Program-made: the position numbers and the translations under genes
Source: an uncultured Butyrivibrio sp.
GTDB taxonomy: Bacteria; Bacillota; Clostridia; Lachnospirales; Lachnospiraceae
Reading direction: 5' to 3'
DNA length: 62,672 bases
NCBI GenBank assembly: GCA_946536145.1
Contig: CAMNEA010000011.1
Coordinates: 1 to 62,672 of the forward strand
Notes under the pieces: model-generated
Database searches by the model: none
Seen by the model: the letters and a program-made list of their open reading frames with translations, nothing else
Told to the model about the DNA's origin: nothing
Shown here: in pieces, positions 25,741 to 34,537 of the stretch
Layout: the number at the start of each line of letters is the position of its first letter
How positions within the stretch are numbered: position 1 is the stretch's first letter

Positions 25741-26805
25741 CTTTCTGCGCACTCTGTTTATGTGCCTTTCAAAGTCGCCGCTCTTAAGCAGTTCAGCCAG
25801 AACATACTGATCAAAGATTGGCACAGGGCAGGAATAAAAACCCAGCTTCTCATTAAAAACATCCACCATTTTCTCGGGCAAAATCATGTAACCGACACGG
25901 ATCGCTGAGGCAATAGTCCTTGAAAATGTATTAATATATATCACATTTACATCACGATCCATGGAAAAGAGCGGTTCCTCCGGCTTTCTTGACACAGTCA
26001 GCTCAGAATCATAATTATCTTCTATAAGGACTCCGTCCCTGCGCTTAGCCCAGCGCAGATACTCATGCTTTTTTGAGATCGTGGCAGTCACGCCGCTGGG
26101 ATAGCTGTTAAACGGCGTTATATGAAGGATCCTGGCCTTAGTGCGCTTCAGCTCATCAGAATCTATACCGTCGACGTTCATCTTCAGCTCTTCGCAGGTC
26201 ACCCCCATGGCATTATATACGTTATATATCTTTTTATACGAGGGATTTTCTATAGCGTATAGGCTGTCAGTACCCAGCAGCTGAACAACCATTCCATAGA
26301 GATATTCGGCTCCGGATCCCACAACAATCTGGCCGGGGCTGACAAAAATGCCCCTGCTCCTTGCAAGATACAGGCAGAGTTCATTCCTTAACTCAGGGCA
26401 GCCATGATTGTCTGATTTTACAAGTATCTTGTCACCATAATCAAGCATGACACGCCGCATCGTCCTTGTAATTACAGAAAAAGGAAATTCACTGGTATTA
26501 TGAACCACTCCGCTTTTTTCAAGCATCGGTGCCCGCTCCGATCTCTTCTGACCAAGAAAATCCTCTCCTTTGTAAATGACGGTAATCCCGCTGCGCTGTC
26601 TTGCTTCCGCGTAACCCTCCTCACATAAAAGAGTCATTGCATGTTCAACAGTAATAACGCTGAGTCCTGTATCTGCAGCAAGCGTACGTTTAGATGGAAG
26701 CTTATCACCATATTGGTAAACACCCGCAGTTATGTCTCTGACAAACTGCCTGTATAACTGAATATATGCGGGTTTATGCTCATTTCTGTCAACAGTGTAA
26801 TTCAT
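25717..26805 (-). CDS. MocR-type (GntR-aminotransferase) regulator, PLP lysine lost and C-terminus short
   Basis: A 362-residue protein with a GntR winged helix (YGDKLPSKRTLAADTGLSVITVEHAMTLL in segments, residues 33-60) and a fold-type I aminotransferase domain (VGSGAEYLY, ENPSYKKIY, PFNSYPSGVT, EDNYDSE). The motif that carries the PLP-binding lysine in MocR proteins (FSKT) reads FSRT here, with R296 encoded by AGG at 25918-25920. The protein ends at HINRVRRKRRKENSH, about 90 residues short of typical members. The DNA-binding part looks intact, so it may be a PLP-independent regulator or a decaying gene. It is divergent from an ECF S component. Confidence 0.85.
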   Translation of the reverse strand: MNYTVDRNEHKPAYIQLYRQFVRDITAGVYQYGDKLPSKRTLAADTGLSVITVEHAMTLLCEEGYAEARQRSGITVIYKGEDFLGQKRSERAPMLEKSGVVHNTSEFPFSVITRTMRRVMLDYGDKILVKSDNHGCPELRNELCLYLARSRGIFVSPGQIVVGSGAEYLYGMVVQLLGTDSLYAIENPSYKKIYNVYNAMGVTCEELKMNVDGIDSDELKRTKARILHITPFNSYPSGVTATISKKHEYLRWAKRRDGVLIEDNYDSELTVSRKPEEPLFSMDRDVNVIYINTFSRTIASAIRVGYMILPEKMVDVFNEKLGFYSCPVPIFDQYVLAELLKSGDFERHINRVRRKRRKENSH

Positions 26806-26828
26806 CTGGTTATATCTTTTAACTCCAA

Positions 26829-26886
26829 TCTGAACATTTTTATATGTTCAGATATATACTAAACTCCTTTACATGTTATGTAAAGG
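26829..26886. promoter_or_regulatory. Two perfect palindromes between MocR and ECF genes
   Basis: TCTGAACAT-(6)-ATGTTCAGA at 26829-26852 and CCTTTACAT-GTT-ATGTAAAGG at 26866-26886. Between them, TATACT (26855-26860) could be the -10 for the rightward ECF gene, with TGAACA inside the first palindrome as -35. Placement fits binding sites of the divergent MocR regulator. Confidence 0.6.
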
Positions 26887-26932
26887 TCGGAACCATTACA
26901 ATACATATTATTTCAGGAGGAGAAAAAGCATC

Positions 26933-27478
26933 ATGAACAGACAGAATAACGTTTCCACAATCCGCATCACAATAACCGCAGTATTTATGGCCCTCAACAT
27001 CGCCATGTCGTCCTTCGGCATCCCGGTTCCCGGCGGACACCTGTACCTTTGCGACATGGTCATATGTCTGGCAGCCATACTGTTAAATCCGTTTGAAGCC
27101 TTTGTAGTTGGGGGAATAGGGTCTTTTCTCGGTGACATGATATTCTATCCACTGCCAATGTTTGTATCACTTGTGACGCACGGACTTCAGGCAGTAGTGA
27201 TCTCTCTTATTTCTCATAAAACTTTTAAGCACAATCAAAAGCTCGCCTCCGGAATTGGCGTTACAATAGGCGCAATCATCATGGTAGTCGGATATACGCT
27301 TGGCAAGACCTTTGTTTACAGCACTTTTGAATATGCTATGATCAAGCTTCCATACGAGATCGCACAGGCAGCTCTCGGCGCAGTACTCGGCATGATACTC
27401 TGCTGGAGATGCGGCATTCATGGATTGTTTAGAAAATATACCGAGTTTCAGGGACAGATGATCACAGAGCATCAATAA
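26933..27478 (+). CDS. ECF transporter S component
   Basis: A 181-residue integral membrane protein with about five to six hydrophobic segments. The motifs TAVFMALNIAMSSFGIPVPGGHLYLCDMV (in part) and VGGIGSFLGDMIFYP are typical of S components with a Gly-rich first loop. Its neighbour is a MocR-type gene, an association often seen for vitamin B6 or thiamine-precursor transporters, so a B6-type substrate is a modest inference. GGAGGAG lies 12 bases before the ATG, a longer than usual spacing. A strong terminator follows. Confidence 0.85.
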   Translation: MNRQNNVSTIRITITAVFMALNIAMSSFGIPVPGGHLYLCDMVICLAAILLNPFEAFVVGGIGSFLGDMIFYPLPMFVSLVTHGLQAVVISLISHKTFKHNQKLASGIGVTIGAIIMVVGYTLGKTFVYSTFEYAMIKLPYEIAQAALGAVLGMILCWRCGIHGLFRKYTEFQGQMITEHQ

Positions 27479-27492
27479 ATCAGTATAAAATG

Positions 27493-27520
27493 GCCTTGTG
27501 GTCCTGCATGACCACAAGGC
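27493..27520 (+). terminator. Intrinsic terminator of the ECF gene
   Basis: A perfect 11-bp stem, GCCTTGTGGTC/GACCACAAGGC, with a 6-base loop and TTCTT after it. The helicase gene ends four bases beyond it in the opposite direction, so the hairpin probably serves both. Confidence 0.85.
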
Positions 27521-27523
27521 TTC

Positions 27524-29677
27524 TTAAATCACTTTTAGTCTTACTTTCATCGAAATCTTTCTCGGGGTCTCCATTTCATCGAACTTTATGAGGTAGCTCC
27601 CCTCATCCGTATCTATTTCCAGGATAGTGCCAAGGCCCAAAATGGCGTGCTCAATTCTCCGGCCCTTTTCCAATAAGTTCAGCTTTTCTGCGCCCTTTAA
27701 GTGCCTGCTCTCATTATCAATGAACTTTCTCACCGCGCGCATCATGTTTTCATCCGGTTTTTCGGTAAATTCCAAAAGCTCCTGATCAATATCCATAATG
27801 AACCTTGATGGGTACCTGGGGATTCCGTCAAAGGTATTTCCTGCGGCCTCAGAGATGAAAAGTCTCTTTTCCGCCCTTGTCATAGCAACAAAGGCAAGGC
27901 GTCTTTCTTCCTCCATCCCCTCAAGGGTTCTCACCTTCCTGGACGGGAATATTCCCTCGTTCATACCGCAAAGAAACACATATGGAAATTCCAGTCCCTT
28001 GGCGGCATGCACAGTCATAAGTCTGACCTTGTCCTCCTGTCCTGAATCCGAATCAGCATTGGTGAAAAGAGCTATATGTCTCAGATAGTCCTCCAGCCCT
28101 ACCTCCTCACCGCAAGTGGTCTCATACTCGAATACGGACTGCTTGAGCTCTGCCAGGTTATCAAGCCTGTCCTGCGCCCCTTCTGTCCGCAGCATCTCTT
28201 CGTATCCGCTCTCATCAAGTATCTTCGCAAGAACTTCCGAAACGGGAAGTCCCTCATAACTTTCCGCAAACCGCTCTATGAGCTTGATAAACTGCAAAGC
28301 TTTCGTACCCTTAAAGAGTTCATTTTCTATGTTTTCATTAAGAGCCGTATACAGTGAGCACTTTTTTTCTGCGGCATACTGCTCAAGAAAGCTCATCCTG
28401 CGCTTTCCAAGGTTCCTCTTGGGAACGTTCGCAATTCGCCTGAATGAGATATCATCCTTATAAACAAGCATCCGAAGATAACACAGCGCATCCTTTATCT
28501 CCATTCTTCCAAAGAACTGGACTCCGGAATAAATTGTATATGGTATCTTCTCCTTTAGAAGCCCCTCCTCTATTGTCCTGGTAACGTAATGCGCCCTGTA
28601 AAGAACCGTCATGTCCCTATAGGGAATCCCCTTGCCTTTAAGAGCGAGCATCTCACCCGTTATCCATTCCGCCTCCTCTTTGGTGCCCGGGGCGAAATGG
28701 CAAAGTACGCTATCTCCGTCCGGAAGGGTAGCTTTCAGGTCTTTTTTCACCCTGTAACTGTTCCTGCTTATCAGGGAGTTCACAGCGCCAAGAATCTGAG
28801 GCGTGGATCTGTAATTATCATTCATCAGGATTGTATTTACATCAGGGAAGTTTTTGTCAAAATCCAGAAGATACTTGATATTAGCGCCCCTCCAGGTATA
28901 AATGGTCTGGTCGGGATCCCCCACCACAAAAAGATTATGATGATATCCGGCTAGAACCTCCATGAGTTCATACTGCAGTCTGTCTATATCCTGAAACTCA
29001 TCGATCATGATGTATTCAAGTCTCTTCTGCCACTTAAGCTTTATTTCAGGTTCACGGTCAAAAACATACAGCGTGAACTTTATCAGATCGTTGTAATCAA
29101 GGCCAAAGCACTTTTTCTCCTGATAGAGATATCCGTAAAAGAGTATGTCACGGACATCAGTTGCAGAATCGTACTTCTCCTTGAGAGTATCCAGGGACAT
29201 GGTTATCATATCGAGATAATACTCAGGCTCATCGATCAGTTTGCGCATCTCAAACATATCCCTGGCGGCGCTGAAAGTCATATCCCTAAGGGTAATACCT
29301 CTTTCCTCATAAATAATTCCAAGCATATCGTCAATATCAGAGTTGTCCAGCACCAGAAAACTCTTCGGATACTGCACGGCATGGGAGTCCTCCTGTAGAA
29401 CAGATACACAGAAACCGTGAAATGTGTTGATATAGCCTGTATCGTTGTCACCTGTCAGCCTGTGTATCCTCTGCCTCATCTCATTTGCAGCCTTATTCGT
29501 AAAAGTAACACACAGGATATGTCCCGGCATGATGCCAAGCGCCTCCACAAGATAAGCAAAGCGGGTAGAAAGAGCTTTTGTCTTACCGCTCCCCGCACCC
29601 GCTATGACCCTGATATAACCCTCTGTGGCAGTCACCGCCTGTCTCTGTGATTCATTAAGCTTATCAAGTAGCTCCAT
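27524..29677 (-). CDS. UvrD/PcrA-type superfamily 1 DNA helicase
   Basis: A 717-residue 3'-5' helicase. Motifs in order: Q motif NESQRQAV; Walker A VIAGAGSGKTKAL; motif Ia TFTNKAANEMRQRI; Walker B MIDEFQDID; motif III VVGDPDQTIYTWRGA; motif IV NYRSTPQIL; motif V LMTVHAAKGLEFPYVF; motif VI RRLAFVAMTRA. The start at 29677 follows ACGGAG and overlaps the end of the pyruvate-kinase-like gene by 14 bases, so the two are probably cotranscribed. The C-terminus ends with a short Tudor-like segment (GTILEIDTDEGSYLIKFDE). It is likely a repair or replication helper; whether it is the only PcrA in the genome is unknown. Confidence 0.93.
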   Translation of the reverse strand: MELLDKLNESQRQAVTATEGYIRVIAGAGSGKTKALSTRFAYLVEALGIMPGHILCVTFTNKAANEMRQRIHRLTGDNDTGYINTFHGFCVSVLQEDSHAVQYPKSFLVLDNSDIDDMLGIIYEERGITLRDMTFSAARDMFEMRKLIDEPEYYLDMITMSLDTLKEKYDSATDVRDILFYGYLYQEKKCFGLDYNDLIKFTLYVFDREPEIKLKWQKRLEYIMIDEFQDIDRLQYELMEVLAGYHHNLFVVGDPDQTIYTWRGANIKYLLDFDKNFPDVNTILMNDNYRSTPQILGAVNSLISRNSYRVKKDLKATLPDGDSVLCHFAPGTKEEAEWITGEMLALKGKGIPYRDMTVLYRAHYVTRTIEEGLLKEKIPYTIYSGVQFFGRMEIKDALCYLRMLVYKDDISFRRIANVPKRNLGKRRMSFLEQYAAEKKCSLYTALNENIENELFKGTKALQFIKLIERFAESYEGLPVSEVLAKILDESGYEEMLRTEGAQDRLDNLAELKQSVFEYETTCGEEVGLEDYLRHIALFTNADSDSGQEDKVRLMTVHAAKGLEFPYVFLCGMNEGIFPSRKVRTLEGMEEERRLAFVAMTRAEKRLFISEAAGNTFDGIPRYPSRFIMDIDQELLEFTEKPDENMMRAVRKFIDNESRHLKGAEKLNLLEKGRRIEHAILGLGTILEIDTDEGSYLIKFDEMETPRKISMKVRLKVI

Positions 29678-30656
29678 ATAATTCTCCGTAGGCCGTCTGG
29701 GCCGTCTTTTGCAAATACCTGATGACCTCCGAGGGGTAATCACCCATCGCAGTTTCTCCCGTTACCATGACCGATGACGCTCCATCAAGAACAGCGTTAT
29801 AAATATCGCTGACCTCTGCCCTTGTCGGTACTTTGCTATGCTCCATTGTCGTAAGCATCTGTGTCACAACCATAAATGGCATCCCGTGTTCATTACATGT
29901 CTTCGAAATTCTCTTCTGGATTGCCGGCAGCTCCCAAAGAGGCATAGCATTCCCCAGATCTCCTCTTGCTATGACAATCTCGTCTGCATACGCAAAAAAG
30001 CTGACGAGGTTTTTTACACCCGACATGTTCTCAATCTTGGCATATATCCTGATGTCCTTGCCCCCGTTCTCATCAAGAGCCTTCCTGACATACTTAAGGT
30101 CCTCAGCGGTTCTCACGAACGGTTGCATAACGCCAGTTATTCCATATTCCTTCGCCAGCGCAAGATTCTTAAGATCATTTGCAGTAAGCGCCGGCATTTC
30201 GGTAGTCCTGTCCTTTATAGCGATACTCTTTTTCCCACGCAAAATCCCGCCGCGCAGCACCTTTAGGCAGGCAGTTGCTCCGTTCACCGCAACAACCCTT
30301 GCCAAAATCCTGCCATCATCCAGAAGGACCTCTATATCTTTCTCCAGATATCCTATTATGGCAGAGTCAACAAAAATCCCTCCATCGCCGAGAAAAAAGC
30401 TCTCTCCCTCAGTAAGCATTACCGGCTCTGACATAGCTCCTATCCTAAGCTCAGGTCCCTGCATGTCTATGAGTATCTTAGGAGATACGCCGCATTCTGC
30501 AGCGGCATTCTTTACCCTTTCAATGCTCTCCCTGCAGTCTTCCAGCATTACATGAGAAAGATTGATCCTGATACCTGTCATGCCCTCTCTGAACATACTT
30601 AAAAGTACCTGTTCATCCTCGCACGCAGGCCCGATCGTCCCAAAAATATCTACCAT
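29664..30656 (-). CDS. Short pyruvate-kinase-like protein lacking the C-terminal domain
   Basis: A 330-residue protein with the pyruvate kinase barrel and B domain but without the C-terminal allosteric domain, compared with about 470 or more residues in standard enzymes. It keeps GIRINLSH, YAKIENMSG with the catalytic K207, IARGDLGN and MVTGETAMG. The usual DTKGPEIR reads DMQGPELR (M65, Q66), which changes residues near the monovalent cation site. It may be a paralogue with altered activity. GGAGAC precedes the ATG. It precedes the helicase with a 14-base overlap. Confidence 0.85.
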   Translation of the reverse strand: MVDIFGTIGPACEDEQVLLSMFREGMTGIRINLSHVMLEDCRESIERVKNAAAECGVSPKILIDMQGPELRIGAMSEPVMLTEGESFFLGDGGIFVDSAIIGYLEKDIEVLLDDGRILARVVAVNGATACLKVLRGGILRGKKSIAIKDRTTEMPALTANDLKNLALAKEYGITGVMQPFVRTAEDLKYVRKALDENGGKDIRIYAKIENMSGVKNLVSFFAYADEIVIARGDLGNAMPLWELPAIQKRISKTCNEHGMPFMVVTQMLTTMEHSKVPTRAEVSDIYNAVLDGASSVMVTGETAMGDYPSEVIRYLQKTAQTAYGELYGAT

Positions 30657-30723
30657 TTTCGCCAGTCTCCGAATCAGATTTCAAGTACATGCGCAGGCAG
30701 CCGGGATTTCTTTTCCCTGATCA

Positions 30724-32064
30724 TCAGCTGACAACCTTGTGGATCCACCTGCCGCTCTTAAATCTTACTGTAAAAATAATACCACGGATTCCCCAATCGC
30801 AGAACATACCTATCCACACTCCCATCGCCCCGATCTTCACTACTCTGATCAGGAACACTGCCAGCGTCACCCTGCACAACCACATGGTAAGTGTAGCAAC
30901 GATCATCGAGAACTTAACGTCGCCGGCTGCCCGCATCGCATAAGCCGTAACGAATGAAGGCGACCACAAAAGAGGCTTGACTACCGTGATCCAGCCGAGC
31001 ATATATATGCAGAGGGATGCGCTCTGCGGTATCATTCCCGCAAGAGCTGTCACCGGACGCGCGATCGCATAGGTAAAAAGACAGCTTGCAAGTATCGCAA
31101 TATATCCCCAGATTACCATCTTTTTGGTGTAATATACCGCTTCATCTTTCCGTCCTGCTCCGAGGCACTGCCCCACGATTGTCATAAGACCGATGCCGAC
31201 TCCGACTCCGGCTACTCCGTTGACATTTTCGAATATATTGGTCATGGCCTGCGCCGCAATTGCTACCGTTCCAAGAGTTGAGACCGAGGACTGTATTGCA
31301 AGCTTGCCAAACTGAAACATAGAGTTTTCTATCCCGTTGGGAATTCCCATGGCAAGAATCTTGTGGATCTTGTTGGCATCAGGGCGTATTTTCAGATAGT
31401 TCCTGATTGATATCTCATATTTGCTGTCCCTTAGCATCCACATGAGTACGACAGCCGAAAAAATTCTGGAAAAGAGCGTTGCAAGAGCCGCGCCCGTAAC
31501 TCCAAGACCCGCGCCCCATATAAGCAGGGCGTTTCCGGCAACATTTATGATATTTGAGACAATTGCGACATTCATTGGAAGCCGGGTGTTTGCCTGCGCC
31601 CTGAAGATAGCGCCGGCTGCGGCCGCTATGGCAACAGCAGGATATGAAAGGATAGTCAGAAGAAAGTATATGCCCGCTGCACTCATTACATCAGCATCAA
31701 CGCGCCCGAAAACCAGAGACAGAATACCGGTTCTGAATATAAGTCCCAGCACCATTACTGTGACAGAGAGAGCCGTTGAAACAAGCAGCACCTGTCTTGC
31801 TGCTTCATTTGCCCTATTTAGATCCCGCTGTCCTATGCAGGTCGAACAGATTATGACTCCGCCTGTAGCCATGGCATTGAAAGCCTGTACTATCAGAATA
31901 TTTATGGAATCAACAAGAGAAACTCCCGACAAAGCGGCCGCTCCGACGTTACTCACCATCATGGAATCCGCCATGCCCATCAGGGAGTTCAGGAATTGTT
32001 CTGCTATGATAGGAATCAGCAACAGGAGAAGCTTCCTGTTGCTGAATATATGATCATTATCCAA
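30724..32064 (-). CDS. MATE family efflux transporter
   Basis: A 446-residue membrane protein with about 12 hydrophobic segments in two halves. The N-terminal PIIAEQFLNSLMGMADSMMV and the central repeat IGQCLGAGRKDEA are standard MATE motifs. These export drugs or metabolites in exchange for Na+ or H+. The start is TTG with AAAGGC upstream, two bases after the stop of the ABC ATPase gene, so it is at the distal end of that operon and may export a product related to the imported amino acid. Confidence 0.9.
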   Translation of the reverse strand: MDNDHIFSNRKLLLLLIPIIAEQFLNSLMGMADSMMVSNVGAAALSGVSLVDSINILIVQAFNAMATGGVIICSTCIGQRDLNRANEAARQVLLVSTALSVTVMVLGLIFRTGILSLVFGRVDADVMSAAGIYFLLTILSYPAVAIAAAAGAIFRAQANTRLPMNVAIVSNIINVAGNALLIWGAGLGVTGAALATLFSRIFSAVVLMWMLRDSKYEISIRNYLKIRPDANKIHKILAMGIPNGIENSMFQFGKLAIQSSVSTLGTVAIAAQAMTNIFENVNGVAGVGVGIGLMTIVGQCLGAGRKDEAVYYTKKMVIWGYIAILASCLFTYAIARPVTALAGMIPQSASLCIYMLGWITVVKPLLWSPSFVTAYAMRAAGDVKFSMIVATLTMWLCRVTLAVFLIRVVKIGAMGVWIGMFCDWGIRGIIFTVRFKSGRWIHKVVS

Positions 32065-32066
32065 TT

Positions 32067-32825
32067 TTATGCCTTTCTGTGAATACTGGAAAGAAACTTC
32101 TTAGTTCTTTCATTTTCAGGATTGTCTATCACCTGAGCAGGAGCACCTCTCTCAACGATAAATCCGCCATCCATGAACAATATCTCATCAGATACATTTC
32201 TTGCAAACTCAATCTCATGAGTTACGATTATCATTGTTGTGTGCTGCTCAGCCAGCTCCTTAATTACCTTGAGAACCTCACCTGTAAGCTCAGGATCAAG
32301 CGCAGATGTCGGTTCGTCAAAGCACAATATATCAGGCTTTAGCGCGAGCGCTCTCGCAATCGCTACTCTCTGCTGCTGACCGCCCGAAAGCTGGTGTGGA
32401 TAGTTATTCATTCTATCAGATAGGCCCATTTTTTCAAGTAGGACTTTGCCCTCTTCGAGTATATCCTGCCTGTTTCTGTTCTTGTCCAAAAGCTCCGGAG
32501 CCAGCGTCACATTTTCAAGCGCCGTATACTGCGGAAAAAGATTAAACTGCTGAAATACCATACCAAAGTGAAGCCGGCTCTTGTTGAGCTCACTGTCACT
32601 CAGATTCCCGCAGGATCCATCAAAAAGGACATTGCCGTTTACTGTTATCTCCCCGTCATCAGGAATCTCCAGAAAATTGAGACACCTAAGGAGTGTTGTC
32701 TTTCCGCTTCCCGAGCTTCCCAAAATGGAAAGCGTCTGACCTTTTTCCATGTCGAAGCTTATTCCCTTAAGTATCTCCACATTTCCAAAATTCTTTTTAA
32801 TATCCTTAACTTCCAGTATTGCCAT
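32067..32825 (-). CDS. Polar amino acid ABC transporter ATP-binding protein (GlnQ-like)
   Basis: A 252-residue ATPase with Walker A LGSSGSGKTTLL, Q-loop FQQFNLFPQ, signature LSGGQQQRVAIARAL, Walker B ILCFDEPTSALDPE and the switch histidine in VTHEIEFA. It is the energy module for the permease and binding protein genes directly upstream (18-base gap). The family imports glutamine, glutamate, histidine, arginine or cystine; the substrate is not clear from sequence. Confidence 0.93.
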   Translation of the reverse strand: MAILEVKDIKKNFGNVEILKGISFDMEKGQTLSILGSSGSGKTTLLRCLNFLEIPDDGEITVNGNVLFDGSCGNLSDSELNKSRLHFGMVFQQFNLFPQYTALENVTLAPELLDKNRNRQDILEEGKVLLEKMGLSDRMNNYPHQLSGGQQQRVAIARALALKPDILCFDEPTSALDPELTGEVLKVIKELAEQHTTMIIVTHEIEFARNVSDEILFMDGGFIVERGAPAQVIDNPENERTKKFLSSIHRKA

Positions 32826-32843
32826 AGTTACACCACCATAGGG

Positions 32844-33500
32844 TTACCTGAAATAATCCAGTTTTTTCTCAATAAAGCCAAACATCAGGGTCAGAAGTCC
32901 GCTGAATATCAAATAAAATGCGCCTGTATAAAAGAGCGGCCAGATAATTCCGCTGCTCTTAATAAAGCGCTCACCTTCCCAGATGATCTCATAAAACGCA
33001 ATAACTCTCGCCAGCGAGGTGTCCTTGACAAGGGTTATGACCTCATTTGAGACAGGCGGAACTATCCTCTTTATAACCTGAAGCAGTATTATCTTAAAGA
33101 ATGTCTGGGTTCTCGTCAGTCCCAAAACTGCCGCAGCCTCGTACTGCCCCTTGGATATGGACTGTATGCCGCCCCTGAATATCTCGCTGAAATAACAGGC
33201 GTAATTTATGACAAACGCAACCAGCGCCGCCATAAACCTTCCACCTGAACCCGATCCCCAGAGATTCCTGCCCAGAAAGATACCCGGTCCGTAGAAAATA
33301 ACAAGGAGCTGCAGCATTAGAGGAGTGCCTCTTATAACCCATATTATAAACCTGATAGGAACACGCAGTATCACGCTCCTGCTCATAGATCCAAAGCTTA
33401 TGATAAGACCCAGTGGTAGCGAGAATAAAAGCGTCAGGGCAAACAGCCTTAACGTACCGAGAAATCCATCCAGGAGTGATAGTGTAACAGTAGTAAACAT
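32844..33500 (-). CDS. Polar amino acid ABC transporter permease
   Basis: A 218-residue HisM/GlnP-type permease with about five helices. It has the N-terminal LLDGFLGTLRLFALTLLFSLPLGL, RGTPLMLQLLVIFYG and the ATPase-docking EAA-like loop EAAAVLGLTRTQTFFKIIL. A single permease gene suggests a homodimer. Its position between binding protein and ATPase, with 14 and 18 base gaps, fits a standard three-gene importer. Confidence 0.93.
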   Translation of the reverse strand: MFTTVTLSLLDGFLGTLRLFALTLLFSLPLGLIISFGSMSRSVILRVPIRFIIWVIRGTPLMLQLLVIFYGPGIFLGRNLWGSGSGGRFMAALVAFVINYACYFSEIFRGGIQSISKGQYEAAAVLGLTRTQTFFKIILLQVIKRIVPPVSNEVITLVKDTSLARVIAFYEIIWEGERFIKSSGIIWPLFYTGAFYLIFSGLLTLMFGFIEKKLDYFR

Positions 33501-33514
33501 GTCTTTTCCCTTAC

Positions 33515-34384
33515 TTATTGAGCTACAACAGCATCCTGAACACCGTACTTCGTAGCAATTTCAGTCATTGTTCCGTCAGCATAGAGAGCTTTCATCTGAT
33601 CGTTGATATAAGCTGCAAGATCAGATCCCTTGCGGCATCCGATTCCGTATTCCTCTGATGTAAGCTCTACCGTGTGTGTCAGGTCCTCATAGCCTGTTCC
33701 CTCGCCAACCATGGCACCTGCCATCAGAAGATCGATAATGCACGCATCTGAAGTTCCGGCCTCAACCTCCATTACTGCGTCTGCCTGTGACTTAACGGCA
33801 AGAAATTCAAGTCCGTTCTCACTTGCAGCCGCCTCTCCGGCAGATCCGGACTCAACCGCAAAGGTGAGGTCCTTAAGAGAGTCTTTGTCGCTGTATTTCT
33901 CAGCGTCATCTTTCTTTACAACAACAACCTGGGCATTGTTGCAATATGCCTTGGTGCACTCCATTGCTCCGGTAACCTCAGGTGTAAGTGTCATTCCGTT
34001 CCACACAACGTCAATAGAACCGTTTTCGAGCTCAAGGATCTTATTGTCCCAGTCGATCTCAACAAATTCTGCCTCTACACCGAGGGACTTTGCAATCTCT
34101 TTTGCCATATCAGCGTCGAAACCGATCCACTCTCCGTTGTCATCCTTGTAATCCATAGGCGCAAAATCAGTGATCCCGACTATCAGCTTGCCCTTTGACT
34201 TTATAGCAGCCACATCACTGTCAGTGCTCTCGGTATTTCCTGCGTCTTCTGTACTCTCTGTGCTTTCTTTAGCTGTATTATCAGCATTGTTGTCGGTCTT
34301 AGTCTCAGCCGCTCCCGATCCACAGGCAACAAGCATTGTTGTAGTTACAAGTGCCAGTAATACAGATGCTATCTTCTTTTTCAT
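33515..34384 (-). CDS. Amino acid ABC transporter substrate-binding lipoprotein
   Basis: A 289-residue lipoprotein with lipobox LVACGSG, a Thr/Ser/Glu linker to about residue 55, and a type II periplasmic-binding fold (LIVGITDFAPMDYKDDNGEWIGFDADMAKEIA in segments, then DVVWNGMTLTPEV). The ligand-pocket Arg found in many amino acid binders is not obvious at the usual place. GGAGGGGAT precedes the ATG. It is the first gene of the leftward transporter operon. Confidence 0.93.
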   Translation of the reverse strand: MKKKIASVLLALVTTTMLVACGSGAAETKTDNNADNTAKESTESTEDAGNTESTDSDVAAIKSKGKLIVGITDFAPMDYKDDNGEWIGFDADMAKEIAKSLGVEAEFVEIDWDNKILELENGSIDVVWNGMTLTPEVTGAMECTKAYCNNAQVVVVKKDDAEKYSDKDSLKDLTFAVESGSAGEAAASENGLEFLAVKSQADAVMEVEAGTSDACIIDLLMAGAMVGEGTGYEDLTHTVELTSEEYGIGCRKGSDLAAYINDQMKALYADGTMTEIATKYGVQDAVVAQ

Positions 34385-34481
34385 AATATCCCCTCCACGA
34401 GTATAATTTATTGTACTTTATCACTCTACCATAGTAAATTTTTGATGTAAAGTTTTATTTTATTTTTGAAAGAATGAAAAA

Positions 34482-34511
34482 GAGCGCAGCCCCATTTCAA
34501 AGGTTGCGCTC
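34482..34511 (-). terminator. Intrinsic terminator of the ArsB/NhaD-type permease gene
   Basis: On the minus strand GAGCGCA and TGCGCTC pair across a 16-base loop and TTTTTC follows, 27 bases after the stop codon. The 34385-34537 gap otherwise holds the promoter region of the amino acid transporter. Confidence 0.75.
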
Positions 34512-34537
34512 AATATTTGAAATTCTCTTTTAACGTA

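Noticed and set aside
29833..30555. 240-codon plus-strand ORF over the pyruvate-kinase-like gene
   Set aside because: Shadow of a recognised gene, no start signal and no family features.
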